The notes under the pieces were generated by a model that searched no databases, was not told the DNA's origin, and saw only the letters and a list, made by a program, of their open reading frames with translations. A program made the position numbers and the translations under genes. From Deinococcus ficus (GTDB lineage: Bacteria > Deinococcota > Deinococci > Deinococcales > Deinococcaceae): a stretch of DNA of 64,000 nt. Shown in pieces: positions 1 to 14,699 of the stretch. The stretch is taken from contig NZ_CP021081.1 of the NCBI RefSeq assembly GCF_003444775.1, forward strand, positions 92,001 through 156,000. Reading direction: 5' to 3'. Position 1 is the first letter of the stretch. Every line of letters starts with the position of its first letter.

Positions 1-761
1 CCGGCCTCACCCTGGACGACGTGAAACGCGTGCAGCTGGACACCGTCAGCCTGGTGTGGCAGGACCTGAAACCCCGGATGCTGGCCGCGACGCCCGACGG
101 GGAATCCAGCCGCCGCGCGCTGGAACTGCTGCGCGGCTGGGACGGCAACCAGACGGTGGACAGCGTGCCCGCGCTGATCTTCGAGGCATGGCTGATGCAG
201 TTGCAGAAACTCGCGCAGGACGAACTCGGCAACGAGCACGCCGTGAACAGCTTGGCCGTCCTGAACGCCCTGGACGGCGGCGGCCGCCTGTGCCAGGACG
301 CCGCACGGCAGATCAGGGACTGCCCGCAACTGCTCACCGCCACCCTGCGGCAGGCCGTGACCGACCTGCAGGCCCGCCTGGGCGATGACCCCGCCGGCTG
401 GACGTACGGCAAACTGCACCGCGTCGCCAGCGACCACCGCGCCTTCGGCAAGGTGAAGTACCTGCGGGACGTGTTCAACCACAGCGCCCCCACGCCCGGC
501 GGCACGAACACCGTGAACGTCGCCCGGCCGGAGGCCGGCACCTTCCGCCAGACGCACGGCCCCAGCTACCGCCAGATCGTGGACCTCAGCGACCCCAACC
601 GCAGCCTGTACATCGGCAGCCTCGGGCAGGGCGGCAGCCCCATCGGCCCGCACGCCAGCGACCAGCAGACCCTCTGGGCCCGCGGCGAGTACCTGCCCAT
701 GAGCACCGACCCGAAAGACTGGGGCCCGACCCGGGTGATGACCCTGAACAGCCTGAAGTGA
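1..761 (+). CDS. Penicillin acylase family protein, C-terminal part (cut by window start)
   Basis: The reading frame is already open at the window edge (frame from base 3), so the start lies outside. About 250 C-terminal residues are visible. The RxxHGPSYRQIVDLSDP stretch followed by QGGSPIGPHASDQ and WARGEYLPM matches the end of the beta chain of penicillin/acyl-homoserine-lactone acylases of the Ntn-hydrolase superfamily. The catalytic N-terminal Ser of the beta chain and the signal peptide are upstream and not seen. Substrate cannot be told; family members cleave penicillins, acyl-homoserine lactones or other amides, usually outside the cytoplasm. A GC hairpin follows at 777-800. Confidence 0.8.
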   Translation, partial: GLTLDDVKRVQLDTVSLVWQDLKPRMLAATPDGESSRRALELLRGWDGNQTVDSVPALIFEAWLMQLQKLAQDELGNEHAVNSLAVLNALDGGGRLCQDAARQIRDCPQLLTATLRQAVTDLQARLGDDPAGWTYGKLHRVASDHRAFGKVKYLRDVFNHSAPTPGGTNTVNVARPEAGTFRQTHGPSYRQIVDLSDPNRSLYIGSLGQGGSPIGPHASDQQTLWARGEYLPMSTDPKDWGPTRVMTLNSLK

Positions 762-776
762 CCGCCCTCCTCGCTG

Positions 777-800
777 CCCCCGGCCCCGCACGGCCGGGGG
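777..800 (+). terminator. GC hairpin after the acylase gene
   Basis: A perfect 9-bp stem (777-785 with 792-800) has a 6-base loop. There is no T-tract, so termination at this site is an inference from its position 16 bases after the stop codon. Confidence 0.5.
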
Positions 801-878
801 TGGATGCGTCCCCTCCACGCCGTGAGAATGGCGGTTTTCTGAAATCGCCCCCCGGGCAGATGCTCTACACTTCCCGGC

Positions 879-1478
879 ATGGCCGACCTCGACCGCGTCC
901 GCGAAGCCCTGCGCGCCAGCATGACCGGCTGGGCGACCCTGGAAGTCCGGGGCGACCAGGCGCGCGTCACGCCCGCCCCCGACCTGGACGCCCTGAGCGC
1001 CCACCTGGACCGCGCCGACCCCACCTGGGCCCTGACCTGGGCGTGCGACAGCGTGCAGCCGCCCGTCGTGCGCGCCCACCTGCAACTCGGCGGCCTCACC
1101 CGCGAGGGCCTCGCCACCGCCCACACCCTCGCCGACGCGAAACTCGCCGCTCTGGCCGACGCCGCCCGCCTGTACGGCGTGGCGCCCGCCAGCGAAGGCC
1201 ACTGGGTCGAGTACGACCCGGACGACGGCGCCAACACCACCGACCTCGACGCCGAAGCGCCCCTGCCCACCGCGCCCAGCGCGCCGCCCCGCGTCACCGA
1301 ACCGCCCCGCGACCCGCAGATGGAAAAGGCCCGCCGGCACATTGAGGACCTCCTCGAACAGCTCAAGGTCGCCGGACGCGGCGGAGAGGCCGCCCGCATC
1401 CTCATGCGCGGGTACGGCGAGACCCTCGAGGAAAGCCGCGACATCTACAAGCGCCTCCAGACCCTCCTGAAAGGCTGA
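879..1478 (+). CDS. DdrA/Rad52-like protein (divergent paralogue)
   Basis: This 199-residue protein has the order of elements seen in Deinococcus DdrA, a Rad52-type single-strand-end-binding protein. They are an LDALSAHLDRADPTWALTW segment (about 39-57), then PPVVRAHLQLGGLTREG (63-79), an alanine-rich helix ending in AARLYGV (about 98-104), then HWVEYDPDDG. After a Pro/Ala linker (about 127-147) the C-terminus ends in a helix with ESRDIYKRLQTLL, like the tail of DdrA. The KxxxSDALKR-type core helix of DdrA is not conserved, so strand-annealing activity is uncertain. The start ATG sits 7 bases after a TACACT box at 866-871, which suggests a leaderless transcript. The gene lies 8 bases before a metallophosphoesterase and is probably co-transcribed with it. 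No RDRM palindrome was seen upstream. The assignment is by recalled family similarity, not a search. Confidence 0.55.
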   Translation: MADLDRVREALRASMTGWATLEVRGDQARVTPAPDLDALSAHLDRADPTWALTWACDSVQPPVVRAHLQLGGLTREGLATAHTLADAKLAALADAARLYGVAPASEGHWVEYDPDDGANTTDLDAEAPLPTAPSAPPRVTEPPRDPQMEKARRHIEDLLEQLKVAGRGGEAARILMRGYGETLEESRDIYKRLQTLLKG

Positions 1479-1486
1479 GCGGCCCC

Positions 1487-2260
1487 GTGCGCAAGTTCAT
1501 CGCCATCGGGGACGTCCACGCCGACTTCGACACCATGTGGGCGGCCCTGCGTGCCGCCAGCTGCGCGGACGCGCAGGGCCGCCCCACCCCGCCCGTCCAG
1601 GCCGGGCTGTTCCAGGTCGTCCTGATCGGCGACCTCGTCCACCCCAAGAACGAACGCGAGTACGCCCGCGTCGCCGGACTCCCCCGCTTCAACGCCAGCG
1701 ACCCCGACCACCTGACCCTCGCCGCCCGGGAACAGGCCCGGCAGCTCGACCGGCTGCGCGAGTACCAGCTTCAGGCGCCGCACGCCGTGCACATCCTGCT
1801 CGGCAACCACGACGACGCCGTGCTCCACCCCCGCTTCGTCCTTGGCACCAGCAGCGGCCTCAAACACGTGGAATTCGACCCCGCGCATGGCGGCGTGCCC
1901 CTCCCCGCCCACCTGCACGAGTGGATGAGCACCTTCCTGCGTGAACTGCGCGTCGGCAGCGCGGGCGGCGACCTGCACTTTGCGCACGTCAGCCCCCTCC
2001 CGGCCCACACCCACTACGACGACCTCTTCTACGCCGACCACAGCCCCAAACGCTGGTTCGTCGACGCGCCCGACTACGTCCGCATGGCCGGGCTCCAGTA
2101 CGGTGTGTACGGCCACACCCAGATCCAGGGCGGCATCCTCCTCGAGGACGACCACCGCTTCGCCATGATCGACGCCCTGCAATCCCGCGAGTACCTGGAG
2201 CTCATGTTCGACCCCGCCAGCACCGACCCCGTGCGCGTCGTGCGCGCCGTGCCCTTCTGA
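1487..2260 (+). CDS. Calcineurin-like metallophosphoesterase
   Basis: This 257-residue protein carries the full set of metallophosphoesterase motifs in order: GDVH at 8-11, GDLVHP at 48-53, GNHD at 106-109, a His-rich FAHVSP block near 165-170, and YGHTQ at 208-212. These residues bind two metal ions that activate water for phosphoester hydrolysis. The start is GTG, 8 bases after the stop of the DdrA-like gene, so the two probably form an operon. There is no signal peptide, so it is cytoplasmic. The layout resembles Ser/Thr phosphatase or Ap4A hydrolase relatives, but the substrate is not evident. Confidence 0.8.
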   Translation: MRKFIAIGDVHADFDTMWAALRAASCADAQGRPTPPVQAGLFQVVLIGDLVHPKNEREYARVAGLPRFNASDPDHLTLAAREQARQLDRLREYQLQAPHAVHILLGNHDDAVLHPRFVLGTSSGLKHVEFDPAHGGVPLPAHLHEWMSTFLRELRVGSAGGDLHFAHVSPLPAHTHYDDLFYADHSPKRWFVDAPDYVRMAGLQYGVYGHTQIQGGILLEDDHRFAMIDALQSREYLELMFDPASTDPVRVVRAVPF

Positions 2261-2338
2261 GCCCCGTCCGAAGTTGACAAGCCCAGGAGGCCCCAGTATC
2301 CTTAACCCCGCTGCTTTTTCGGGCGGCAACACCAGAAT

Positions 2339-2415
<77 letters not shown>

Positions 2416-2431
2416 CCTCCCTCCGGGGAGA

Positions 2432-2508
<77 letters not shown>

Positions 2509-2519
2509 AGAAAGGAATG

Positions 2520-2542
2520 CCCCCGCCTCGTGCGGGGGTTTT
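2520..2542 (+). terminator. Rho-independent terminator of the tRNA-Asp/tRNA-Phe unit
   Basis: A perfect 7-bp stem (2520-2526 with 2532-2538) has a 5-base loop and is followed by TTTT. It lies 11 bases after the tRNA-Phe CCA end. Confidence 0.9.
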
Positions 2543-2557
2543 CCTTGTATGCCGTGA

Positions 2558-3733
2558 TTATTTGCGGGCGGTGGGGGTGAGGAGGGCCTTCAGGGCCGCC
2601 TGGGCGTTCAGCAGGCCGGCGCCGCAGCTTTTCAGCGGGTCGGGGTCACAGCCCCCGGCGGGAAAGGGCGTGGTGTTGCGGGTGAGCAGGTCCCGCAGTT
2701 GCGCCGGGGTCAGGGTGGCGCGGGCGCCGAGGAGCAGGCTGGCAACGCCGGTGACATGCGGGGCGGCCATGCTGGTGCCGTCGGGGCTACGTTCGCCGCC
2801 GGGGCCGCTGACGCTGCTGACGGTGATACCTCGGCCCTGTTCCCCGCCGGGCGCGGCGAGGCCGACGGTGCGGCCCCAGTTGGCGTAGGCGGGCCGGGTG
2901 CCCTGTTCGCGGACGCTGGTGACGGTCAGGACGTTGCGGCAGCCGGCGGGGGAGTACCCGGCGGCGTCCTTGCCGTCGTTGGCGGCGCCGGCCACGACCA
3001 GCACGCCGCGGGCGGTCACGGCGTCCAGGGCGGCCTGCACGCGGGCGTCGCAGCGGGTGAGGGGAATGAAGTCGGCGTACAGGCTGAGGTTCAGGATGCG
3101 GGCGGGGTTGGGGTTGGCGGGTACGCCGGGCACGCTGAGGCCGGCGGCCCATTTCAGGCCGTCAACGAGATCGGGCACATCAATCATGCCGTCGGTGCCG
3201 GCGACGCGCACGTGCACGATCTTCGCCTGGGGGTTGATGCCGGCCATACCGCGGCCGTCGTGGGCGGCGGCGATGACGTTGGCGACGACCTCGCCGTGGT
3301 ACGCGTAGGGGCCGAGGGCGGTGGCGTCCGCGTCGCGGCCGGTGCCGTCGCCCGCGCGGGTGACGTCCCGCACGAAGTCGTACCCGTTCACGACCCGTCC
3401 GGTGAGTTCCGGGGAGTTCACGAACCCGGTGTCGAGCACGGCGACCGTGACCGGCCCGCCGCGGGTAAGGGCCCAGGCTTCCGGGATGTGGATGGCCTGC
3501 AGGCTCCACTGCCGGGGGTAGAGGGGGTCTCGGGGCGCGTAGGCGGGTGTGGGTGCGGGGGTGGGCGGGCTGGGGCGGACGGGGTCGGGTTGCAGGACGG
3601 GCAGGTCCGGCAGGGGCTGCACGGGGGCGGGCGTGCCGGGCGGCAGGGCGGGAATCGGGACCAGCCGGATGGCGTGGCCGCCCGCGCCGAGCAGGGTGGC
3701 CGTGGCGAGCAGGAGCAGCGGGAGGCGGGGCAT
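2558..3733 (-). CDS. Secreted S8 (subtilisin-like) serine protease
   Basis: This 391-residue protein begins with a hydrophobic signal segment (about 4-20). A Pro-rich stretch (about 26-70) follows, and then the peptidase S8 domain. The catalytic triad is visible: Asp101 in VAVLDTG, His146 in [10 protein letters not shown] and Ser321 in [12 protein letters not shown]. Oxyanion Asn252 is in AGAANDG. Two cysteine-containing surface loops (near 228, 265, 364 and 370) could form disulfides outside the cell. The short, Pro-rich region before the catalytic domain is too small for a standard inhibitor-like propeptide. It is probably an exported protease used for peptide scavenging, as is common in Deinococcus. 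Confidence 0.92.
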   Translation of the reverse strand: MPRLPLLLLATATLLGAGGHAIRLVPIPALPPGTPAPVQPLPDLPVLQPDPVRPSPPTPAPTPAYAPRDPLYPRQWSLQAIHIPEAWALTRGGPVTVAVLDTGFVNSPELTGRVVNGYDFVRDVTRAGDGTGRDADATALGPYAYHGEVVANVIAAAHDGRGMAGINPQAKIVHVRVAGTDGMIDVPDLVDGLKWAAGLSVPGVPANPNPARILNLSLYADFIPLTRCDARVQAALDAVTARGVLVVAGAANDGKDAAGYSPAGCRNVLTVTSVREQGTRPAYANWGRTVGLAAPGGEQGRGITVSSVSGPGGERSPDGTSMAAPHVTGVASLLLGARATLTPAQLRDLLTRNTTPFPAGGCDPDPLKSCGAGLLNAQAALKALLTPTARK

Positions 3734-3799
3734 GATCCCGGGAGTCTGTCATCCGGTCCTGACGGCCGCCTGAGCGGGGGCTTTCGGGTAGCATCACGC

Positions 3800-4582
3800 A
3801 TGACCGGGGCACAGGAGCAGGGGCGGGTGGTGGTCCTGACCGGCGCGTCCAGCGGGATCGGGCGGGCCACGGCGGTGGAACTGGCGGCGCGCGGGTACCG
3901 GCTGGTCCTGGCGGCGCGGCGGGCGGGGGAACTGCTGGCCCTGGCGATGGAGCTGGACCCCACCGGCACGCGGGCGGTGGCGGTGCCGGTGGACGTGACC
4001 TCGCCGGACGCGCGGGCGTTCCTGATGGACACGGCCCGGACGGTGTTCGGGCGGGTGGACGTGCTGGTCAACAACGCGGGCGTGACGGTGGAGCAGGGCT
4101 GGTGGTGGGACGATCCGGACCCCCTGCGGGTGCTGCGGGTGAACCTGGAAGCGCCCATCGAGCTCACGCGGCTGGTGCTGCCGGAGATGCGGGCGCGGGG
4201 CAGCGGGCACGTGGTGAACATCGGGAGCGTGGCGGGCCGCGCGGCGACGAACGGCATGTACAGTGCCAGCAAGTTCGGCATGCGGGGCTTCTCGCTGGCC
4301 CTGCGGCGGGAACTGCTGGGCAGCGGCGTGCACGTCAGCCTGATCGCGCCGGGGTTCGTGAAAAGCGAGATGACCGCCCGCGCGCAGCTGCCCATGCCCG
4401 GGCCGGAGGTGGTGGCCCGCGCGGTCGCGGACGTGCTGGAGCGCCCGCGGCGGGAGGTGATCGTCCCGGGCGTGTACCGGGCGCTGGCGTGGCTGGACCG
4501 CCGGCTGCCCGCCCTGGCGGACGTGATCGTCACGCGGGTGCTCATGCGCCGCCGCTACGGGCACGGCCGCCCGCACGGGTGA
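3800..4582 (+). CDS. Short-chain dehydrogenase/reductase (SDR)
   Basis: This 260-residue classical SDR has the dinucleotide-binding GASSGIG at 15-21, NNAG at 91-94, catalytic Ser143 and the YSASK motif with Tyr154 and Lys158. The C-terminal 40 residues are Arg-rich and hydrophobic (about 220-255), a feature of SDRs acting near membranes on lipids. The ATG chosen lies 5 bases after a TAGCAT box (3789-3794), arguing for a leaderless start here, although the frame is open much further upstream. The substrate is unknown. The next gene encodes an App1-type phosphatidate phosphatase on the same strand, a weak hint of lipid metabolism. Confidence 0.88.
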   Translation: MTGAQEQGRVVVLTGASSGIGRATAVELAARGYRLVLAARRAGELLALAMELDPTGTRAVAVPVDVTSPDARAFLMDTARTVFGRVDVLVNNAGVTVEQGWWWDDPDPLRVLRVNLEAPIELTRLVLPEMRARGSGHVVNIGSVAGRAATNGMYSASKFGMRGFSLALRRELLGSGVHVSLIAPGFVKSEMTARAQLPMPGPEVVARAVADVLERPRREVIVPGVYRALAWLDRRLPALADVIVTRVLMRRRYGHGRPHG

Positions 4583-4639
4583 CCTGAGGGTCCCTTCACG
4601 TCCCGGCCGGGGCCGCCCGGCGCCTCCTAGACTGGGCGG

Positions 4640-5791
4640 GTGAGTGCGCTCAAGACTGCCTTCAAGGCCCTGCTGCCCGCCCTGGAGCGCGGCGGGAGTT
4701 TCGCGGACCGGACCTTCAACGGCATCGTGCAGCCCCGCCGCGCGCGCGGGAAACTGATCCTGCAGGCGTACGTGGGCTGGGGCACCCCCCGCGAGGTGGA
4801 ACTCTCCGGGCGGGTGCTGCTGCCCCGCACCCCGCAGCGCGCCATGAAGGGCGACACGCGGCTGAGGAACTTCTCGAACGTGATGCGCCGCATGCTCTCC
4901 CGGGAGGTCGGCGGCATCACCGTGCAGGGCACCCTGGACGGACAGGTCGTGCAGGCCGTCAGCGACCTGGACGGGTACTTCAACCTGAAGTTCACGCCCG
5001 CGCAGCCCCTGCCCGCCGGCTGGCATCAGGTCACCCTGACCATGCCGGGCCGCGACGCGCCGGACGGCACCGGCCAGGTGGGCACCGGGCAGGCCGGGGT
5101 GGGACAGGGCCGCCGCGCCCGCGTGCAGGTCATCGACTGCGCCCGTTACGGCATCATCAGCGACCTGGACGACACCGTCATCCAGTCGGACGTGACCAGC
5201 GTGCCCCGCATGCTCCAGACCGTCCTGACCGGCAACGCCCGCACCCGCCTGCCCTTCCCCGGGGTGGGGGCCCTGTACCGCGCCCTGACCCGCGACGGCC
5301 TGGAACGCAACCCGATCTTCTACGTGAGCAGCAGCCCATGGAATTTCTTCGACCTGCTGCTGAGCTTCCTGGATTACCGCCGCATTCCGCTGGGCCCGCT
5401 GTTCCTGCGCAACTGGGGGTTCGACCTGCTGCGGGGGCACGGCGAGTACAAGCACGGCGTCATCGAGGGCATCCTGACCCGCTTTCCGCAGCTGCCGTTC
5501 ATCCTGGTGGGCGACAGCGGCGAGAAGGACCCGGAGATCTACGCGGAGATCGTGCGCCGCCACCCGAACCGGGTGCTGGCCGTGTACATCCGCGACGTCA
5601 CCACCGACGCCATGCGGGACCAGGGGGTGCTGGACCTTGCCCGAGAAGTCCGCAAGGCCGGCGTGGACCTCGTGCTGGCGCGCGACAGCCTCGCCGCTGC
5701 CGGGCACGCGCTGGCGGCCGGGTTCATCACCCCGGACGAGTACCGCGCCGTGATGGAAAGCGTGCAGGACACCGCCGCCCACACCACCTGA
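4640..5791 (+). CDS. App1-family phosphatidate phosphatase (DUF2183)
   Basis: This 383-residue protein has the App1/DUF2183 HAD-like catalytic signature [15 protein letters not shown] (170-184, with the DxDxT motif at 175-179). It continues with [11 protein letters not shown] (228-238) and [11 protein letters not shown] (291-301). The N-terminal half (about 1-165) is a beta-rich region typical of this family. Yeast App1 dephosphorylates phosphatidic acid to diacylglycerol; bacterial members are less studied. The start is GTG, 6 bases after a TAGACT box (4628-4633), with no Shine-Dalgarno, which fits a leaderless mRNA. Confidence 0.85.
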   Translation: MSALKTAFKALLPALERGGSFADRTFNGIVQPRRARGKLILQAYVGWGTPREVELSGRVLLPRTPQRAMKGDTRLRNFSNVMRRMLSREVGGITVQGTLDGQVVQAVSDLDGYFNLKFTPAQPLPAGWHQVTLTMPGRDAPDGTGQVGTGQAGVGQGRRARVQVIDCARYGIISDLDDTVIQSDVTSVPRMLQTVLTGNARTRLPFPGVGALYRALTRDGLERNPIFYVSSSPWNFFDLLLSFLDYRRIPLGPLFLRNWGFDLLRGHGEYKHGVIEGILTRFPQLPFILVGDSGEKDPEIYAEIVRRHPNRVLAVYIRDVTTDAMRDQGVLDLAREVRKAGVDLVLARDSLAAAGHALAAGFITPDEYRAVMESVQDTAAHTT

Positions 5792-5810
5792 CCCCCGCGG
5801 GGGACGGGAA

Positions 5811-5837
5811 AGGGGAGGGCCCGCCGGGCCCTCCCCT
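5811..5837. terminator. Bidirectional GC hairpin between App1 and RNase R genes
   Basis: A perfect 12-bp inverted repeat (5811-5822 with 5826-5837) with a 3-base loop sits between two convergent genes. It lacks a T-tract on both strands; the terminator role is inferred from position and stability. Confidence 0.65.
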
Positions 5838-5851
5838 GAATGAACGGGGGC

Positions 5852-9934
<4,083 letters not shown>

Positions 9935-10261
9935 GAACGCACCTGAACCTGACAGGGTCTTGCAGGACGCGCCCGTGGGCTTATTTCTCAGGCTCTGTTC
10001 GCTCGCTACTGTCGCGGGCCGCGCGTGCGCAGGGGTCGTCCGGTCGGCCTGCCTGCGCGGTCACGGCGCACATTCCCGCCCACGGGAACTGGTTTTCGCT
10101 TGTCTCGGGCCCAGGCCGCGCCGCTTTACCCACGGACCACTCTGGGTCACCCTGTGGGGGCGCGGCCTCCGGAACCCGGCAGCACACTCAGAGTAGCACG
10201 CCGTTCCTGACGGGATCTTTACGTCAAATGGCCGCCTGACGGGGGACTCCGGGGCGCGGTT
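9935..10261. promoter_or_regulatory. Noncoding gap between xth and rnr; possible long rnr leader
   Basis: These 327 bases contain no convincing gene. On the minus strand a TACTCT box at 10195-10190 is the only clear minus-10-like element. If used, it would give rnr a leader of about 250 bases. A small hairpin (TTCCCG/CGGGAA, 10073-10088) lies inside it. No Shine-Dalgarno stands out just before the rnr ATG. Confidence 0.3.
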
Positions 10262-11038
10262 TCAGGGGCGCTGCACCACGCCGCTCAGCGGCGCGTGATC
10301 GCTCAGGCGCGCGTCGCGGTCCACGCACACGCCGCGCAGGTTCACGCCGCTGGCCAGCAGGTAATCGATGCGCCAGCCGACGTTGTTCGCATACGCGTTC
10401 CCGCGGTTACTCCACCACGTGTACTCGGCCTGCTCGCCCAGGCAGTCGCGGTGGCAGTCCACCAGCCCGGCCTGCAGGTGCGCGCTCAGCCACTCGCGCT
10501 CGTGCGGCAGGAACCCGCTGTTCTTCGCGTTGGACCGCCAGTTCTTCAGGTCGATATTCTGGTGCGCGATGTTGTAATCCCCACCGATCACGGTGGGCGT
10601 GCCCTCGGCCAGCAGGGCCGAGACCCACGCCTGGTAGTCCAGCAGCACGCGGTCCTTGAAGCCCTGCCGCTCCGGGCCGCTGCTGCCGCTGGGCAGGTAC
10701 ACGCTCACGAACCGCACGCCGCCCACCACCGCGCTCACCACCCGGCCCTCCCGGTCCATGTCGTCGTGCGGCATGCCCACCCGCACGTCCTCCAGCGGGT
10801 GCCGGGCCAGCAGCGCCACGCCGCTGTAGCCGGGTTTCTGCGCCGGGAACCACGCGCCCGCGTACCCCAGGTCCGCCAGGGCGTCCGGCATCGGGTCGGC
10901 GCGGACCTCCTGCAGCAGCAGCACGTCCGGCTGCGCAGCCTGCACCCAGTCGTGCAGGCCCTTGCGCAGCGCGCTGCGCAGGCCGTTCACGTTCAGCGTC
11001 GTGACCTTCAGTCCGTCCGGGCCAGCACTCTGCGTCAT
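10262..11038 (-). CDS. xth: Exodeoxyribonuclease III / AP endonuclease
   Basis: This 258-residue protein of the exonuclease III family cuts DNA 5' of abasic sites and removes 3' blocking groups in base excision repair. Motifs in order are NVNGLR (16-21), LLQEVRAD (41-48, metal ligand Glu44), GDYNIAH (153-159, Asp154 and Asn156), NNVGWRIDYLL (218-228) and LSDHAPL (245-251, catalytic Asp247 and His248). The length is normal for the family. The ATG follows a TATCCT box (11052-11047, minus strand) by 8 bases, so the mRNA probably has little or no leader. Confidence 0.93.
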   Translation of the reverse strand: MTQSAGPDGLKVTTLNVNGLRSALRKGLHDWVQAAQPDVLLLQEVRADPMPDALADLGYAGAWFPAQKPGYSGVALLARHPLEDVRVGMPHDDMDREGRVVSAVVGGVRFVSVYLPSGSSGPERQGFKDRVLLDYQAWVSALLAEGTPTVIGGDYNIAHQNIDLKNWRSNAKNSGFLPHEREWLSAHLQAGLVDCHRDCLGEQAEYTWWSNRGNAYANNVGWRIDYLLASGVNLRGVCVDRDARLSDHAPLSGVVQRP

Positions 11039-11139
11039 TGCCGCCGAGGATACCGCCCGGCCTTTACCGGGAGTTCATGCAACGCCGGCCGCGCGCCCCG
11101 GGGGACCCGCCGCCGCCTCCGGCCCGGTACTCTGAACCC

Positions 11140-11448
11140 ATGGTAGAGATCAAATTCCGACAGGAGCACAGCGGTGACGAGTACCAGATGACGCACCCGA
11201 AAGCGGCCCGCGTCCTGAAGGACATCGAAGCCTGGGCACAGGGCAACAGCTTTTCCAGCGTGACCTTCTGGCAGGACGAGCAGGACCCGCACAAACTCTG
11301 GGTGCAGCTCGGCGACGACCGCCTGAACTACTGGATTCACGACAGCACCTTCACCGAAGGCAAGCACGAGACCGTGGAAATGCAGATGGACTACGCCCGG
11401 GGCGCGCAGCGCCGCAGCGCCGCCGGGTACGAGAAGTTCGACAAGTAG
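11140..11448 (+). CDS. Conserved hypothetical protein, small and acidic/aromatic
   Basis: This 102-residue soluble protein has no signal peptide or membrane segment. It is rich in Glu, Asp, Trp and Tyr, with a KFRQEHSGDEYQMTHPKAARVLKDIEAWA start and a hydrophilic Arg/Gln tail. No family was recognised. The start is taken at the ATG because a TACTCT box (11128-11133) lies 6 bases before it, fitting a leaderless transcript; the frame is open further upstream without such a signal. It is divergent from the exonuclease III gene, 101 bases apart. Confidence 0.75.
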   Translation: MVEIKFRQEHSGDEYQMTHPKAARVLKDIEAWAQGNSFSSVTFWQDEQDPHKLWVQLGDDRLNYWIHDSTFTEGKHETVEMQMDYARGAQRRSAAGYEKFDK

Positions 11449-11472
11449 CCGGACCCGAGCGCACCTGGCGCC

Positions 11473-12093
11473 TCAGGGCGTGGCGGTCAGCACGACCAGA
11501 TGAAGGGCGTCTTCCAGCTGGAAGCGCCCTTCTTCCCGCTGGGGCGCGCGGCCGTACAACTCCATCAGCCGCGTGCCCTGGGTCCGGGAGAGCCTGACCG
11601 GCGCCTGCACGTCCTGCCGAGCGGCCGTGAACCCCTCCGCGCGCAGCAGATCGAGCAGCGCCACCTCTGGCCCCGGTCCGGAAGCCGCCTCACCCGCGGC
11701 CTGCCACAGGGCCCGCAGGTGACCCGCGCCGTGCACCGCCAGGACCAGCTGGCCGCCCGGCCGCAGCACCCGCCGCGCCTCCCGCAGGGCCCCCCGGGCA
11801 TCCGGCACGTGCGACAGGCTCCGCACGAACAGCGCCGCGTCGAACGCCCCATCCGGGAAGGGTAGGGCGCCCGCCATCCCGGCCTGCACGCCGGGCCCGG
11901 GCGAAGGGTCCACCCCCGCCAGTCGCCCCCGGTGCCCCCGCTCCCGCAAGGTCCGCAGCAGCCCCCCGGCCCCGGCGCCCACATCCAGCACGTCCGCCTC
12001 TGGCAGCAGGGCCAGGGCGTCCAGCAGCGGCCCCGCCGGCCACGCGACCCCTGCCAGCCGGGAGAGCAGCGCATCACGGTCCGCCAGACTCAT
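11473..12093 (-). CDS. Class I SAM-dependent methyltransferase
   Basis: This 206-residue protein has a Rossmann methyltransferase core: VLDVGAGAGGLL (motif I, about 35-46), GVDPSPG (motif II, acidic residue at the end of strand 2), then FDAALFVRSLSHVPD and ARRVLRPGGQLVLAVHG. This is the Methyltransf_11 pattern. The substrate is unknown. The start ATG overlaps the TGA of the upstream gene in an ATGA (12090-12093), so the pair is translationally coupled; that fixes the start rather than the longer open frame. Confidence 0.85.
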   Translation of the reverse strand: MSLADRDALLSRLAGVAWPAGPLLDALALLPEADVLDVGAGAGGLLRTLRERGHRGRLAGVDPSPGPGVQAGMAGALPFPDGAFDAALFVRSLSHVPDARGALREARRVLRPGGQLVLAVHGAGHLRALWQAAGEAASGPGPEVALLDLLRAEGFTAARQDVQAPVRLSRTQGTRLMELYGRAPQREEGRFQLEDALHLVVLTATP

Positions 12094-12401
12094 GGCGCCA
12101 GCCCTCGGGCTGAGTCGATCAGCAAGGCGTTCCACACACTGTCGTCCGGCAGCTTCATGGAGAGGACGTTTCCGGGCCAGCCGGGCGAGTCCCGGATGAG
12201 GTCCAGGAAACAGAACACCACGCCGTACAGGTCATGTCCCGCCGGGTCCAGCGCAAGGATGAGGATGCGGACCTCGTCATCGCTGAGGGGCGAACTCATG
12301 CCCATGATGGCCTGGACGAGCGGCCACCACCCGTCCTCGTTCACGTCATAACGCAGAGTCCCGAACTCCTTCAGGGCAAGGAATTCGGGACGGGCGCTCA
12401 T
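12090..12401 (-). CDS. Hypothetical protein coupled to a methyltransferase
   Basis: This 103-residue protein starts MSARPEFLALKEFGTLRYD and has Trp/Leu-rich amphipathic segments, with no signal peptide. No family was recognised. A TACCCT box (12414-12409, minus strand) lies 7 bases before the ATG, and its stop overlaps the methyltransferase start by 4 bases. It is therefore the first gene of a two-gene unit and may help or feed the methyltransferase, but that is inference. Confidence 0.7.
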   Translation of the reverse strand: MSARPEFLALKEFGTLRYDVNEDGWWPLVQAIMGMSSPLSDDEVRILILALDPAGHDLYGVVFCFLDLIRDSPGWPGNVLSMKLPDDSVWNALLIDSARGLAP

Positions 12402-12432
12402 GGCGTTCAGGGTAAGGGTTGCGGGCTGGCGC

Positions 12433-13779
<1,347 letters not shown>

Positions 13780-13915
13780 AGCTTGCGCTCCTTCGTTCAG
13801 GAGGTGGACGGGCCGGCCGGCCCGCCCGGGGACGCCACAGCCGGGCTCACCGCGAGGTTGACGCGGCGTGTCCGGCCGGGGGCGCCGCCTGGGGCGGCGG
13901 GCCGGCGCCCCTTGG

Positions 13916-14470
13916 TCACTCGATGATGAACAGCGTCTGCCCGAACTCGACCGGTTCGGCGTTCTGCACGCTGATCTCGCGGATCACGCCGGAGGTCTCG
14001 GCCTCGATCTCGTTCATCAGTTTCATCGCTTCGATGATGCACAGCACCTGCCCGGCCGTGACGTGGTCCCCGACCTTCACGTAGGGGGGCGCGTCCGGGC
14101 TGCTCGCGGAGTAGAAGGTCCCCACGATGGGCGCCTTCACCGGCGTGCCCTTGCTGGCGGGTTTCGCCTCGGGGGCGGGCGCGGCGGGGGCCTCGGCGGG
14201 CTTCTCGGTGGCCGGCGCGGCGGCCGCAGGCGCGCTCTGGGCGGCGGGGGCCGGGGTGGGCGCGCTGGGCGCGGCGGGGGCCGGCATGGCGTAGGTGGGC
14301 GCCGGGAGGTGCGGCATGGCGAACCCGGCCGGGGCCGGGGCGACGGGGGCGGCGAACGCCTGCGGGCCGCGTTTGAGGTCCATGGCGAAGCTGCCGGTCG
14401 TGAGGCTGAACTCGCGCACGTCGGCCAGGCTCAGGGCGTCGAGAATTTTCTTGAGGTCTTCAGGATTCAT
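13916..14470 (-). CDS. accB: Biotin carboxyl carrier protein of acetyl-CoA carboxylase
   Basis: This 184-residue protein has an N-terminal helical region (1-35), a long Ala/Pro swinging linker (about 38-110) and a biotinyl domain. The biotinylation motif EAMKLMNE places the target Lys at 150. AAGGAGG lies just before the ATG on the minus strand. It works with AccC directly downstream; the carboxyltransferase subunits are not in this window. Confidence 0.97.
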   Translation of the reverse strand: MNPEDLKKILDALSLADVREFSLTTGSFAMDLKRGPQAFAAPVAPAPAGFAMPHLPAPTYAMPAPAAPSAPTPAPAAQSAPAAAAPATEKPAEAPAAPAPEAKPASKGTPVKAPIVGTFYSASSPDAPPYVKVGDHVTAGQVLCIIEAMKLMNEIEAETSGVIREISVQNAEPVEFGQTLFIIE

Positions 14471-14699
14471 GCTGCCTCCTTGCTCCTTGAAACTGGGAAT
14501 GACCTGTACATCATGACGGGTCAGGTGTGCGGTGAGGTGTCACCGCCTGCCTGACGCCCGGAGGGCTGGACCCAGTTCAACAGTTCCCTTCTACGCTGCG
14601 TGCGCGGCGTCTCGTGTCCCGTGTCCAGGGGCCCGCCGGGCCGGTGGGGGCAAGTGTCCCGCGCTGCAAGACTGATGCCCCACACGCCGTCCGGCCAGC

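Noticed and set aside
762..878. RDRM radiation-response palindrome before the DdrA-like gene
   Set aside because: No match to the TTATGTCATTGACATAA-type dyad was found here or before the other repair genes (xth, mutY).
2699..3799. An upstream extension of the SDR gene on the plus strand
   Set aside because: It overlaps the protease gene entirely, is Gly/Ala low complexity, and the SDR starts normally after a TAGCAT box at 3789-3794.
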